Of a DNA stretch of 64,000 nt, positions 26,200-35,583 are shown in pieces. The position numbers and the translations under genes are program-made. The first letter of the stretch is position 1. Each line of letters starts with the position of its first letter. This DNA comes from CAZVGZ01 sp964627605 (lineage in GTDB: Bacteria > Latescibacterota > MWCZ01 > CAZVGZ01), in the NCBI GenBank assembly GCA_964627605.1, contig CAZVGZ010000009.1, forward strand, positions 35,803 to 99,802. Direction: 5' to 3'. The notes below the pieces were generated by a model. That model was given only the letters and a program-made list of their open reading frames with translations. It did no database searches and was not told the DNA's origin.

Positions 26200-27510
26200 T
26201 TAGGGACTAAGACGCCCTAACAGTCGCGGGAAGGGGATCGTCTCCCTGACATGCGGCAGCCCGCAGATCCACGCCACCGTCCGCTCAATCCCCAGACCGA
26301 AACCAGAGTGCGGCACACTGCCGTAGCGGCGCAGGTCCAGATACCAGGAGAAGTCCGATTCATCCAACCCGTGGGAGTTTACGCCCTCAACCAGAGTCGC
26401 CAGATCATCCTCACGCTGCCCACCGCCAATTATCTCGCCGTAACCTTCAGGAGCCAACATATCGACACACAGCGCCAGATCAGCGCGATCAGAGTCGGCC
26501 TTCATGTAGAAAGCTTTGCACGATTTGGGGTATCGGTGAACCAGAACCGGCCGATCATATCTCGATGCCAATACCGTCTCCTCCTCGGCTCCAAAATCGT
26601 CTCCCCAGGTCACCTCGTGTCCAGCTTCAACGAGCGTTTCTATGGCCTCGTCGTAGCTGATTCTTGGGAACGGCGTCTGAACTTTTTCCAGCGCAGACAC
26701 GTCCCTCTCAAGCGTTTCAAGCTCATCGCGTTTGGACTCCAGCACACCCTGGACAACGTGGGAGACAAACTCCTCGGCGAGCTCCATGTCGCCAGCAAGG
26801 TCCATATACGCCACTTCCGGTTCCACCATCCAAAACTCGGTCAGATGCCGTCTTGTCTTCGATTTCTCAGCCCTAAACGTGGGCCCAAGGCAGTAGACCT
26901 TGCCGAAAGCCATCGCGCCAGCTTCCATGTAGAGCTGCCCCGATTGACTCAAGAAAGCGGTCTCTTCGCCAAAATAGTCCACACCAAAAAGCGTGGATGT
27001 CCCCTCGCAGGCCGACGGCGTGAAGATCGGGGCATCCAGAAGCACAAAACCGTTATCGTCAAAGAACTCCCTTACGAGCCTGATTATCTCGGCACGAACT
27101 TTGAGAACCGCGTGCTGCCTGGACGATCTTAGCCAAAGATGCCGGTGGTCCATCAAAAAGGCGGTGCCGTGCTCCTTTGGCGAGATCGGATACTCCTCGG
27201 CGCGGCTGATTTCTAAGAGATCGGTTACGTCAAGCTCAAATCCGATCGGTGACCGCTCATCCTTTTTGACGGTGCCGGTAATCTTTACTGACGACTCCTG
27301 TGTCAGCGCTTCCGCAGCATCAAAAACCGCTGGCCCCACGTTGCCCTTGAACACCACGCACTGGATAGTCCCAGAGCCGTCTCTGACCTGTAGGAACTTG
27401 AGTTTGCCCGATGAACGTTTGTTGTAAAGCCAGCCCTTGAGCGTTACAGTCTGACCATCGAACTGGCCGATGCGATCGATCCGCGCCTGAATGTCTTTAT
27501 CTGGGGTCAT
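26200..27510 (-). CDS. asnS: Asparagine--tRNA ligase
   Basis: 436 residues. An OB-fold anticodon domain (about 1-110; VTLKGWLYNKRSSGKLKFLQ) is followed by the class II core. Motif 2 is FRAEKSKTRRHLTEFWMVEPE and motif 3 is GFGLGIERTVAWI. The motif 2 loop and the absence of the AspRS insertion domain favour AsnRS. The presence of both gltX and asnS does not settle whether Asn-tRNA is also made by transamidation. Confidence 0.95.
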   Translation of the reverse strand: MTPDKDIQARIDRIGQFDGQTVTLKGWLYNKRSSGKLKFLQVRDGSGTIQCVVFKGNVGPAVFDAAEALTQESSVKITGTVKKDERSPIGFELDVTDLLEISRAEEYPISPKEHGTAFLMDHRHLWLRSSRQHAVLKVRAEIIRLVREFFDDNGFVLLDAPIFTPSACEGTSTLFGVDYFGEETAFLSQSGQLYMEAGAMAFGKVYCLGPTFRAEKSKTRRHLTEFWMVEPEVAYMDLAGDMELAEEFVSHVVQGVLESKRDELETLERDVSALEKVQTPFPRISYDEAIETLVEAGHEVTWGDDFGAEEETVLASRYDRPVLVHRYPKSCKAFYMKADSDRADLALCVDMLAPEGYGEIIGGGQREDDLATLVEGVNSHGLDESDFSWYLDLRRYGSVPHSGFGLGIERTVAWICGLPHVRETIPFPRLLGRLSP

Positions 27511-27636
27511 GATATACTCGGTTGGACGCCGTGCGTTTGTTAGGATTGGGTTAATGCGATTGTTAACCGGATAAACATCGTGTGATCGGAGCCAAAAGGC
27601 AAGCTCTGGGGGGTTTTGATGAGGGTTGGGCGACGT

Positions 27637-28398
27637 TTAGGTCGGTTGGGACAACATCCTGACAGCGGTGCCCTTAGCAAAGCCGTTTATCAGCCGCGAT
27701 TTGGCCCATTCAATCTGGCGACGGACCTTACCACCAACCAGCGCTGCTGCAACGTTTTCTGTGCGGTCCATCCGATGAAGCGCAATTCTAGGGAGCAGAA
27801 GCGGGTCTTGGCCTGAGGAGAGTAGCCTTGGAATCATAGTCACCGCTGTAGAAAGACCCGCCCCACCGAGCGCGGTTTTGATCGAAGAGTTCCAGCCCCC
27901 GAAAGGGTAGGACCAGCCTGTCACCGACATCCCTAAACGATCCTCTATCTCATTTTTGGCGTCGCCGATTTCAGATGCGATCTCGACATCGGTCATTCGG
28001 GTCATGTCGCGGTGTGTCACCCCGTGCCCACCGATCTCCCACCCAAGGCCTACAAGTTCGGCAAGCTGACTCCAGGAGAGATTTGGGCGTTTATTGATCG
28101 CGCCTAGATCCCAACTGCCGTCTGAACCCACATGGGCTGTGGGAACGTATACCGTCGCTTTCCACCCTCGCTCCTCCAGGAGCGGCGCGGCGACTTCTAG
28201 GACGGTTGCGCTAGCATCGTCGAAGCTAATCCCCAAGCTGCTTTGTGATCCGTCAAAACTCCCATCACGGACAGGATTGAGAGCAAATCCATCACTTTCC
28301 AACCAGTTGAGGTGTCTGCGGAATCGATCTGTTCTGATGGTCGTCGCAGAGAAATCTACGCCGTCGGCGATGGCGTGATAGGCGAGGATGGCGCGCAT
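27637..28398 (-). CDS. Polysaccharide deacetylase family protein
   Basis: 253 residues with NodB-homology motifs: YHAIAD, SFDDA (the family TFDDG with the catalytic Asp-Asp kept), the metal-binding HGVTH, and YPFGGW. The absence of a signal peptide suggests action on a cytoplasmic or precursor glycan. It starts 8 bases after the dut stop, so the two are probably on one transcript. The target (peptidoglycan, chitin-like or LPS sugar) is unknown. Confidence 0.9.
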   Translation of the reverse strand: MRAILAYHAIADGVDFSATTIRTDRFRRHLNWLESDGFALNPVRDGSFDGSQSSLGISFDDASATVLEVAAPLLEERGWKATVYVPTAHVGSDGSWDLGAINKRPNLSWSQLAELVGLGWEIGGHGVTHRDMTRMTDVEIASEIGDAKNEIEDRLGMSVTGWSYPFGGWNSSIKTALGGAGLSTAVTMIPRLLSSGQDPLLLPRIALHRMDRTENVAAALVGGKVRRQIEWAKSRLINGFAKGTAVRMLSQPT

Positions 28399-28406
28399 GG
28401 TCGTGG

Positions 28407-28886
28407 TTATTCGCCTGAGTGGCTGGTGGTCGAAGAGTTGACGCCTGTCGAACCAAACCCGCTTCCGCCTCGTTCAGACTCACCAAGCTCGTCAAGCTCA
28501 TCAAGCGCCACCCAATCGACTACCACCACAGGAGCGACGACAAGCTGCGCTATCCGGTCGCCGCGGTTCACTACAAACGGCTCCGAGCCGATGTTTGCCA
28601 GCAATACACCAACCTCGCCGCGATAGTCGCTGTCGATTGTACCTGGGGCGTTGGGCACGATGATCCCTTTTCTTGCCAGCCCTGAACGGCCACGAATCTG
28701 CCCCTCGTATCCCGCTGGAATAGCCAATGAAAAACCGGTCGGCGTCAAAACCACATCTCCAGGATTGAGTTGGGCCGCGTCCTCAACTGCCGCGCAGATA
28801 TCCATCCCCGACGACCACTCTGTCTGGTACTCAGGCAGCGCAAGGCCTTGCGCATGAGGCAGTTGAACAATCAGGACTTCGAGCAT
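28407..28886 (-). CDS. dut: Deoxyuridine 5'-triphosphate nucleotidohydrolase (dUTPase)
   Basis: 159 residues of the trimeric dUTPase. All motifs are present: SGMDICA (motif 1), RGRSGLA (2), NAPGTIDSDYRGEVGV (3), RGDRIAQLV (4) and the C-terminal arm RGGSGFGSTG (5). It hydrolyses dUTP to dUMP and pyrophosphate. A short Ser/Thr-rich tail follows motif 5. Confidence 0.96.
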   Translation of the reverse strand: MLEVLIVQLPHAQGLALPEYQTEWSSGMDICAAVEDAAQLNPGDVVLTPTGFSLAIPAGYEGQIRGRSGLARKGIIVPNAPGTIDSDYRGEVGVLLANIGSEPFVVNRGDRIAQLVVAPVVVVDWVALDELDELGESERGGSGFGSTGVNSSTTSHSGE

Positions 28887-28933
28887 ACTGTTGTCGAACC
28901 TTGTCGTGAAATCAAAAAGAACGTCCTGGAGAC

Positions 28934-30082
28934 CTATCTCACCCTTGGAAGTTCCATTTTGTGTGAATCCAGATCAGCGAACATCGAAGCGACCTCGGCG
29001 CGGTCGGCAGGCAGCGACACCCGTCTTCCGCTGACTGTCGAAAGAAGTATGCCGTTGTACAGCTCTATCGCCTGGGAACACGCTTTGGCGTCACCTTCAA
29101 AAGGTGCACCCTCGTTGACACTCTTCCAAAACTCGCGGTAGTACAGATCGCGCCCTTCAAACGGTAGATCGACCTTGGGGCCCTCTTCCCATTCACCCAG
29201 TTCTAGTTTGACACTATCAGGGGCCTCAGTGATAAACTGTTCTGCGGCGTTTGACCGTTTGGCCAGTGAGATTCCACCATTGTGATGCTTGACCCCACCG
29301 CCCCATGCCATCACAGCTCCGTCGCCTTCAAACACCTGTGCCACAGGAGCGCTTCCCGCCGCGCTCACCAGCGAAAACGAGATAACGCCGGAAAACCCGT
29401 TTTCAAACAGTACTATCGCATGCATCAGGTCGTCGGCTTCGTGAAGGTGGCTCCAGTTTGCGGCCCAGCCGCTCACCTCCACCGGATTGCCCAATATGTA
29501 GCAGATCGCATCCAGGTCGTGGACGTACTGGTTGATGCACATCGCGCCACCCTCCTCTGCCCATGTCCCCCGCCACTCAGCACTTGCGTAGTAGCCTTCA
29601 TGCCTGATCCCGGTGGCGGTGTAGGCAAACCGCATCGGTCGTCCCAAAAGCTCGTCGCGGATGACTTTTCTGGCGCTGCGATGCGTCGAACTCCAACGCC
29701 TCTGGTGACCCACCCCCACAACCAGCCCTGTCTTTTCTGAGGTCTCGATCATCTGATCGGCCTCACCGACAGAAATGCAGAGCGGTTTTTCCGTGAGGAC
29801 ATGTTTTCCCGCTTCCATCGCAGCCAATGCCATTGGGCAGTGCAGATAGTGCGGTGTTGCGATGGTTACCGCGTCGATATCTGCCTCGGCGATCATCTTT
29901 TTGTAGTCGGCGAACACCGGAACATCCAGTTCGTAGTGATCGGCCTCGCTTTTCGCCGCGTCTTCGTCGATGTCGCAGATCGCGCCAACGATCCCGTGAT
30001 CCATCTCAGGATCGCTGAGCGTTCTAAGATGTCCTCCACCCACCCCTTTGATGCCTATCACCCCGTATTTCAGCGGGGTCAT
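28934..30082 (-). CDS. Gfo/Idh/MocA-family oxidoreductase
   Basis: 382 residues. Rossmann fold start (YGVIGIKGVGGGHL), ATPHYLHCPMALAAMEAGK, the EKP motif (LTEKPLCIS), and the long C-terminal barrel with a YVHDLDAICYILG segment holding the catalytic His region. AGGAG lies directly before ATG 30082. It is larger than the Gfo-type protein at 17809-18726 and not a close paralogue. It is an NAD(P)-dependent sugar or polyol dehydrogenase of unknown substrate. Confidence 0.9.
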   Translation of the reverse strand: MTPLKYGVIGIKGVGGGHLRTLSDPEMDHGIVGAICDIDEDAAKSEADHYELDVPVFADYKKMIAEADIDAVTIATPHYLHCPMALAAMEAGKHVLTEKPLCISVGEADQMIETSEKTGLVVGVGHQRRWSSTHRSARKVIRDELLGRPMRFAYTATGIRHEGYYASAEWRGTWAEEGGAMCINQYVHDLDAICYILGNPVEVSGWAANWSHLHEADDLMHAIVLFENGFSGVISFSLVSAAGSAPVAQVFEGDGAVMAWGGGVKHHNGGISLAKRSNAAEQFITEAPDSVKLELGEWEEGPKVDLPFEGRDLYYREFWKSVNEGAPFEGDAKACSQAIELYNGILLSTVSGRRVSLPADRAEVASMFADLDSHKMELPRVR

Positions 30083-30092
30083 TACTGCTCCT

Positions 30093-30332
30093 TCAGTCGT
30101 TGGGTTCGCGCGGTGGCGTCTTGTGGATCACCGTTGGTCCTCTGTAATACCAGATAAGATGGGGCAGCCTTGCCGCATCGCCAACGTACAGGTCGGCATT
30201 CCCATGTGGGATCATACCAAAGGTCAGGTGCGCTGCACCGAACAGGGCGATCGTGGGAAGCAAGTGTCGGTAGAACGCGCATATTTGAAAAATTCGACGG
30301 ATGTCAGCCGTCGAGACGCAAACTGCCAACAA
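30093..30332 (-). CDS. Hypothetical short protein with one membrane segment
   Basis: A 79-residue frame starting with TTG inside the 3' end of pyrD. It holds a hydrophobic stretch (HLLPTIALFGAAHLTFGMI) and a coherent tail (HGNADLYVGDAARL, then PHLIWYYRGPTV). Its stop codon overlaps the Shine-Dalgarno site of the next gene (28934-30082), an arrangement common in real operons. No family recognised; it could also be the tail of a lost gene. Confidence 0.3.
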   Translation of the reverse strand: MLAVCVSTADIRRIFQICAFYRHLLPTIALFGAAHLTFGMIPHGNADLYVGDAARLPHLIWYYRGPTVIHKTPPREPND

Positions 30333-31224
30333 GGTCGGCGGGAGACCCGATGCCCTGGTCGTCGAGATATTTCGTCAGCTCGTTCAATATCTGAGGCGCG
30401 GCGTTTGGGTTTATGAAATTCGCGGTACCGATCTGCACAGCCGATGCTCCTGCGATCAAAAACTCGGTTGCATCCTCTCCTGTCACCATCCCGCCAATGC
30501 CAATAATGGGCACGCTCACAGCGCAGGCGACCTTCCAGACCATCGCCAAAGCCACAGGTTTGATTGCAGGCCCAGAAAGGCCGCCGGTCACAGCGCCTAT
30601 CACGGGCCGTCTTGCTTTGGCGTCCACCGCCATCCCGATCAGTGTATTGATAAGTGAAATCACATCTGCACCTGAGTTTTGAGCAGCGAGAGCCAAGGCG
30701 GCGATGTCGGTGACGTTGGGGCTGAGTTTGACTATGATAGGTAGATGTGTGGCGGTTTTGACGCCCTCTACCACTTGGGAAAGCATGGTCTCGTCTGTCC
30801 CGAACTGAATGCCGCCCTCTTTAACATTGGGGCACGATACATTGAGTTCGAGCGCTGCGATGCCGTCGCTATCGCTCACTAAAGCAGCTATCTGCGCATA
30901 CTCTTCTTTGGTCCGCCCGGCGATGTTGACAATGATCGGGCAGCCAACGTCCCTCAAGGCGGGAAGTTTCTCATTTAGGAAACCATCGACCCCAGGGTTG
31001 GCAAGGCCGATGGAGTTGAGCATCCCGGAGGCGGTCTCTGTCACCCTTGGGAGTGGGTTGCCCTGACACGGCTCAAGTGTGATGGTTTTTGTAACGAGGC
31101 CGCCTAATAGGGACAGATCGTAGAACGATCTAAACTCCTCGCCGTAGGCAAACGTACCAGATGCAACCAGAATTGGGTTGTTCAGCTCAATTCCAGCGAT
31201 TGTCGTCGTCAAATTCACAGACAT
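30304..31224 (-). CDS. pyrD: Dihydroorotate dehydrogenase, class 1B type
   Basis: About 306 residues. This FMN enzyme oxidises dihydroorotate in pyrimidine synthesis. The class 1 catalytic Cys lies in ALELNVSCPNV, the flavin and phosphate-binding loops are in GAVTGGLSGPAIKP and GIGGMVTGEDA, and NSIGLANPGVDGF is typical of the 1B (NAD-linked, PyrDK) group. ATG 31224 is chosen because the family begins close to MSVNLTT; an upstream ATG at 31302 would add 26 atypical residues. No pyrK lies next to it. Confidence 0.94.
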   Translation of the reverse strand: MSVNLTTTIAGIELNNPILVASGTFAYGEEFRSFYDLSLLGGLVTKTITLEPCQGNPLPRVTETASGMLNSIGLANPGVDGFLNEKLPALRDVGCPIIVNIAGRTKEEYAQIAALVSDSDGIAALELNVSCPNVKEGGIQFGTDETMLSQVVEGVKTATHLPIIVKLSPNVTDIAALALAAQNSGADVISLINTLIGMAVDAKARRPVIGAVTGGLSGPAIKPVALAMVWKVACAVSVPIIGIGGMVTGEDATEFLIAGASAVQIGTANFINPNAAPQILNELTKYLDDQGIGSPADLVGSLRLDG

Positions 31225-31290
31225 GGTAGATGCGGTTCTTTTAGTGGGTTGGCTGATGTCGGTGATGGCGAATATACGAAAGGACAGGTA

Positions 31291-32463
31291 GTGGATACCC
31301 ACTCAGAAGTCCCAGTGCAGTTCCAAGCTGTGTCGCCAGTAGATAGTGAGTGTTTCTTCGGCTACTACGACAAGCCGCCGTGGGACTCTTCGAGTCGTTT
31401 TCTGTTGGGCCTCAACCCGTCAGTGAGCCGAAAGCAACCCACAGGTGATGATTCTGCGACAGTAGGATTGATCGACCTCCAATCGGGCAGCGAGTGGATA
31501 CCCCTGGCGACCACCTACGCCTGGAACTGGCAACAGGGCAGCATGCTCCACTGGCTGCCGTCTCAACCGGAGCGCCTGGTCACCTATAACACCCGGGTGG
31601 ACAGTCGGCACGCTGCGGTTATCCACGATGTCACCACCGGGGGAACCGAAACACTGACCAGGCCGATATATGCGCTGTCCCCCGACGGCTCAAACGCCAT
31701 CAGCGTCAATTTCTCCCGCATCGCCCGCACCAGGCCTGGCTACGGCTATGAAGGTGTTGACGATCCTGGTTTGGGCGAGCTGCATCCTGACGATGATGGC
31801 ATATGGATGACGAGTATGATGACCGGAGAAAGCGACCTGATTATCACACTTGCGAAGGCAGCAGCGCTTGAACCCAAACCGTCGATGGATGACGCGGTAC
31901 ACTGGTTCAACCACCTACAGTTCAGCCCTGATGGTTCAAGATTTCTGTTCCTTCACAGATGGAGCAAGGATGGTGTCAGCCGAAGGACCAGAATGCTCAC
32001 AGCGGGCCTAGACGGGAGCGACGAAAGGATAATCGCAGATGATGAGATGACATCGCATTTCGATTGGCGCGATCGGGGCACAATCCTGGCGTGGGCCACC
32101 AAATCAGGGTTGGGAGACCACTACTACCTGTTCGACGCGATTACCGGTGAGGCGACAACTATGGGAGAGGACACACTTACAGCCGACGGCCACTGCTCGT
32201 ACTCTCCCGACCGCAAATGGATACTGTCTGACATGTATCCTGACGACTCAGGCGACCGCGTTCTGTTCCTCTACAACCCGAAACAACAACGACGCATCGA
32301 CATCGGCAGGCTCTTCTCGCCGCCAGAGTTGACCGGGCCGCTTAGATGCGACCTGCATCCACGATGGTCGAGGGATGGCAGAAGTGTCTGTATCGACTCG
32401 GCCCACGAAGGCTACCGAAGGATTTACATCGGCGATGCGAGCGACATCGTTGATGGTGGCTAG
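31291..32463 (+). CDS. WD40/TolB-like beta-propeller protein (oligogalacturonate lyase-like)
   Basis: About 390 residues. Repeated propeller strands such as LQFSPDGSRFLFL, CSYSPDRKWILSD and PRWSRDGRSVCIDSAHEG, plus ECFFGYYDKPPWD at the N-terminus, resemble the family around oligogalacturonate lyase. GTG 31291 is preferred over TTG 31249 because AAAGGA lies 6 bases before it. No signal peptide is visible. It faces pyrD divergently. The neighbouring aldo/keto reductases suggest a role in sugar catabolism. Confidence 0.75.
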   Translation: MDTHSEVPVQFQAVSPVDSECFFGYYDKPPWDSSSRFLLGLNPSVSRKQPTGDDSATVGLIDLQSGSEWIPLATTYAWNWQQGSMLHWLPSQPERLVTYNTRVDSRHAAVIHDVTTGGTETLTRPIYALSPDGSNAISVNFSRIARTRPGYGYEGVDDPGLGELHPDDDGIWMTSMMTGESDLIITLAKAAALEPKPSMDDAVHWFNHLQFSPDGSRFLFLHRWSKDGVSRRTRMLTAGLDGSDERIIADDEMTSHFDWRDRGTILAWATKSGLGDHYYLFDAITGEATTMGEDTLTADGHCSYSPDRKWILSDMYPDDSGDRVLFLYNPKQQRRIDIGRLFSPPELTGPLRCDLHPRWSRDGRSVCIDSAHEGYRRIYIGDASDIVDGG

Positions 32464-32502
32464 ACCTAACTCGCGGCTGTTACGATTGAAGCGCAGCACC
32501 CG

Positions 32503-33462
32503 CTACTGCCAGATCGACCGCCCTGGTGGTGCCAACTCGTCTACCAACGCACAATCCTCGTCGGTGATCTCGACGTCCAGAGCACCCAGGTTGTCGGTTA
32601 GCTGCTCGACGTTCCTGGGGCCGATGATAGGCGCGCCCATCGCCGGTTGCCGCATCAGCCACGCCACTGAGAACTGGCTCAGTGTGCAGCCTTTCTCCGC
32701 AGCATGCACGAGCAGCCTCTCCACGACATCCATCGCCGTCTCCCACCACTCTGTTTTATCCGACTTCCATTCAGTGAGCCGTCCGCCGTCGGGCATCGGC
32801 TGACCTTTGCGGTATTTGCCGGTGAGTAGACCACCGCTAATTGGTGAGTATGGGACCAGCACAACACCGTTCTTCAAACACCACGGCACGACATCTGATT
32901 CAGCGCGACGTCGCAGGATGTTATACGGTGGCTGTTCAGTCACCAGACTAACGAAACTCCCGACATCTGCTTTCCATAGCGCTTCAACAAAGTTGGCACC
33001 TGGGAAATTGCTTGAGCCTATATATCTCACCTTGCCCTGACTGACAAGATCATCGAAGGCCCTCAAGCTCTCTTCGATGGGGGTATCATTGGGACATGGT
33101 CGATGCATCTGATAGAGGTCGATATAGTCCGTCTTCAGGCGTTTGAGGCTGTTTTCGCACTGCCTAACTATCTGCGTGCGGGACAAACCGATGGCGTTGG
33201 GGTCGCTATCATCCATCCGCGAGCAGACTTTTGTCGCCAGCACGACGCTGTCCCGCCTGCCCTCAAGCGCAGTGCCGACAACCTCCTCAGCACCGCCACG
33301 GGCGTAGACATTGGCGGTGTCGATGAAATTTATGCCCTGGTTCAACGCCTGATCTATCACCGCCGCACCCTCTTCTGGTGTGTTTCGCTGCGTCCACAGC
33401 CATGTCCCGAGACACAACGGCGACACCTGCAACCCTGTCCTACCGAGTGTGATGTATTCCAT
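32503..33462 (-). CDS. Aldo/keto reductase, array member 1
   Basis: 319 residues. The AKR tetrad is complete: Asp48 and Tyr53 (INFIDTANVY), Lys78 (LATKVCS) and His120 (YQMHRP). The start at 33462 has a near-perfect AAGGAGG, better than an ATG 27 bases upstream. The first of five related genes on this strand, all starting like MEYxxLGRTGLQVSPLCLGT. It reduces sugar or small-molecule carbonyls with NADPH. Confidence 0.92.
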   Translation of the reverse strand: MEYITLGRTGLQVSPLCLGTWLWTQRNTPEEGAAVIDQALNQGINFIDTANVYARGGAEEVVGTALEGRRDSVVLATKVCSRMDDSDPNAIGLSRTQIVRQCENSLKRLKTDYIDLYQMHRPCPNDTPIEESLRAFDDLVSQGKVRYIGSSNFPGANFVEALWKADVGSFVSLVTEQPPYNILRRRAESDVVPWCLKNGVVLVPYSPISGGLLTGKYRKGQPMPDGGRLTEWKSDKTEWWETAMDVVERLLVHAAEKGCTLSQFSVAWLMRQPAMGAPIIGPRNVEQLTDNLGALDVEITDEDCALVDELAPPGRSIWQ

Positions 33463-33555
33463 GCTGTCCTCCTTCACATGTATCGACAAGAGCGTTAGGC
33501 GGTACTCTGCAGATCAGGCTCCCGCCGCAGAGCGGCGCAGAGCCCAAAACAAAAA

Positions 33556-34515
33556 CTAGTCTGTCGGGGGATAGACGCTAGTGCCAAACGGCACTAACTC
33601 ATCCACCAACGCAAAATCATCAGACGTGATCTCAACATCCAGCGCCTTCAGGTTTTCCTCCAACTCATGCGGCTTGTTGGGGCCCGTGATAGCAGCGGTA
33701 ACCCCCTCGTGCGCCATCACCCACGCCAGCCCAAACTGCGCTATGGTGCATCCCTTTTGGTCGCACCGCTCCACCAGCGTCTCAATCACGTCCATCGCGT
33801 GCTCCCACCAGTCAGCACCTAACTGTCCAGCTAGACGAACTTCTGGCGGTGGCTCTGATCCTTTGCGGCATGTACCGCTAAAAAGCCCCTGTTCCAGAGG
33901 CGAATACACCACCAGCGGGATGTCGTATTTAAGACACCACGGTAGTACATCTATCTCAATCGTCCGCCTTCCAACACTGATGGGTGACTGCTCGACGTTG
34001 ATACTATCGAACCCGAATTTCTGTGATTTCCAAAGCATTTCGACCAGTTCAGGGGCCTTGGTCCCGCTGGTGCCGATATAACGCACCTTGCCCTGGCTTA
34101 TCAGGTCGTCATAGGCCCGAAGGCTCTCTTCTACAGGCGTCCTGGGGTCAGGACGGTGCATATAGTAGAGATCAATGTAGTCCGTCCCCAGCCGCTCTAG
34201 GCTTGCGTCGCACTGCTCCATAATATGCTTGCGGGAGAGTCCGCGCTGATTTGGATCGTGGTCATCCATCGGCGAACAGACTTTGGTAGCCAGTACGATC
34301 GAATCACGACGTCCTTTTATAAGAGAGTTCAGATATTTTTCCGACTCCCCACGGCTGTAGTAGTTGGCTGTGTCTACAAAGTTCACGCCGCGATCAAGCG
34401 CGCTGTCCATCATCGCCTCAGCCTCTTTGTTGGTGCTGTATACCGACCAGAGCGCTGTACCCAAGCAGATCGGCGACACTTTCATTCCAGTCCGACCTAG
34501 TGTGCGATACTGCAT
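33556..34515 (-). CDS. Aldo/keto reductase, array member 2
   Basis: 319 residues with the AKR tetrad Asp48, Tyr53 (VNFVDTANYY), Lys78 and His120 (YYMHRP). A GAGG site precedes ATG 34515; the longer 34581 start adds residues unlike the family. It is the most divergent of the five in its C-terminal part (VDELVPFGTSVYPPTD). Confidence 0.92.
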   Translation of the reverse strand: MQYRTLGRTGMKVSPICLGTALWSVYSTNKEAEAMMDSALDRGVNFVDTANYYSRGESEKYLNSLIKGRRDSIVLATKVCSPMDDHDPNQRGLSRKHIMEQCDASLERLGTDYIDLYYMHRPDPRTPVEESLRAYDDLISQGKVRYIGTSGTKAPELVEMLWKSQKFGFDSINVEQSPISVGRRTIEIDVLPWCLKYDIPLVVYSPLEQGLFSGTCRKGSEPPPEVRLAGQLGADWWEHAMDVIETLVERCDQKGCTIAQFGLAWVMAHEGVTAAITGPNKPHELEENLKALDVEITSDDFALVDELVPFGTSVYPPTD

Positions 34516-34543
34516 CAACCACCTCGTTCGTAAGAGCGGCTCT

Positions 34544-35494
34544 CTATCCAAGTACGCCAATTGGGGACAGTTCGTCCACAAGCGCCAAATCCTCGGCGGT
34601 GATCTCTACTTCAAGCGCCCCAAGATTGTCATCTATCTGCTCTATCGTCCGCGCCCCCATTATCGGGATGACACTCTCTTGCGCGGCAACCCACGCCAAA
34701 GAAAACTGACTTAGGCTGCACTCTTTGGCTTGGGAGTGCGACTCAAGTCGCTCCATGACTCGAAGCGCCTCAGGATACCACGGTTCGGTGTGCGCACCCA
34801 TCTCTTCGACGAGAGATCCTTTTGGCACCGGCTGGTTCGGGCGGTATTTCTTGCCAGCCAGAATCCCCCGGGCCAGTGGCGAATAAGCCAGAAACGCCAG
34901 ACCGTACTTTCGGCACCACGGAAGCACGCCTGACTCCACACCGCGACGAATCAGACTAAGCGGCGACTGTTCTGTTGAGGGTACCACAAACCCATTGGCC
35001 TCGCCTTTCCACTCAGTTTCGACAAGCTGCGCGCCTGAAAAGTTACTGCTGCCGATGTAGCGCACTTTGCCCTGGCTGACCAGATCATCAAAAGCCCTCA
35101 GCGTCTCTTCGACCGGCGTTTGATGGTCGGGACGGTGCATCTGGTACAGGTCTATATAGTCGGTCTTTAGGCGGCCCAGACTCGCTTCGACCTGCCGCAT
35201 GATGTGCGTCCGGGACAGCCCCGCTTTGTTGGGGTCTGCGGCCACCCGTGTATGGACTTTTGTTGCCAGGACGACTCGCTGCCGCCGCCCCTTGAGCCCT
35301 TGGCCGATGACGCTCTCCGATCCGCCGCTGGCGTAGCTATCGGCAGTGTCCCAAAAATTTAGCCCCACCTCAAGCGCGTGATCCATCACCTCCAACGCTT
35401 CAGGTACACCGGTGTGCGTACTCCAAAATCCGGTGCCTAGACACAGAGGTGGCACCATAAGTCCCGTGCAACCCAAAGAAGTGTATTCCATCAT
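34544..35494 (-). CDS. Aldo/keto reductase, array member 3
   Basis: 316 residues. Asp and Tyr in LNFWDTADSY, Lys in LATKVHT and His in YQMHRP are present. It starts with two consecutive ATGs after GGGGA. The N-terminus reads TSLGCTGLMVPPLCLGT, so the usual Arg of LGRTG is Cys here. It lies 28 bases before member 2 in the direction of transcription. Confidence 0.92.
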   Translation of the reverse strand: MMEYTSLGCTGLMVPPLCLGTGFWSTHTGVPEALEVMDHALEVGLNFWDTADSYASGGSESVIGQGLKGRRQRVVLATKVHTRVAADPNKAGLSRTHIMRQVEASLGRLKTDYIDLYQMHRPDHQTPVEETLRAFDDLVSQGKVRYIGSSNFSGAQLVETEWKGEANGFVVPSTEQSPLSLIRRGVESGVLPWCRKYGLAFLAYSPLARGILAGKKYRPNQPVPKGSLVEEMGAHTEPWYPEALRVMERLESHSQAKECSLSQFSLAWVAAQESVIPIMGARTIEQIDDNLGALEVEITAEDLALVDELSPIGVLG

Positions 35495-35583
35495 GTCCCC
35501 ATGTTGCAGCCCAATCTCGCTGCTATCTGCCAGCCCATTCCACTAACTGGCAGCGCTTGTGATTCGACCATCGCTCAATCGGT

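Noticed and set aside
26251..27132. 293-residue plus-strand ORF
   Set aside because: Antisense to asnS, whose motifs are all intact; low coherence and no start signal.
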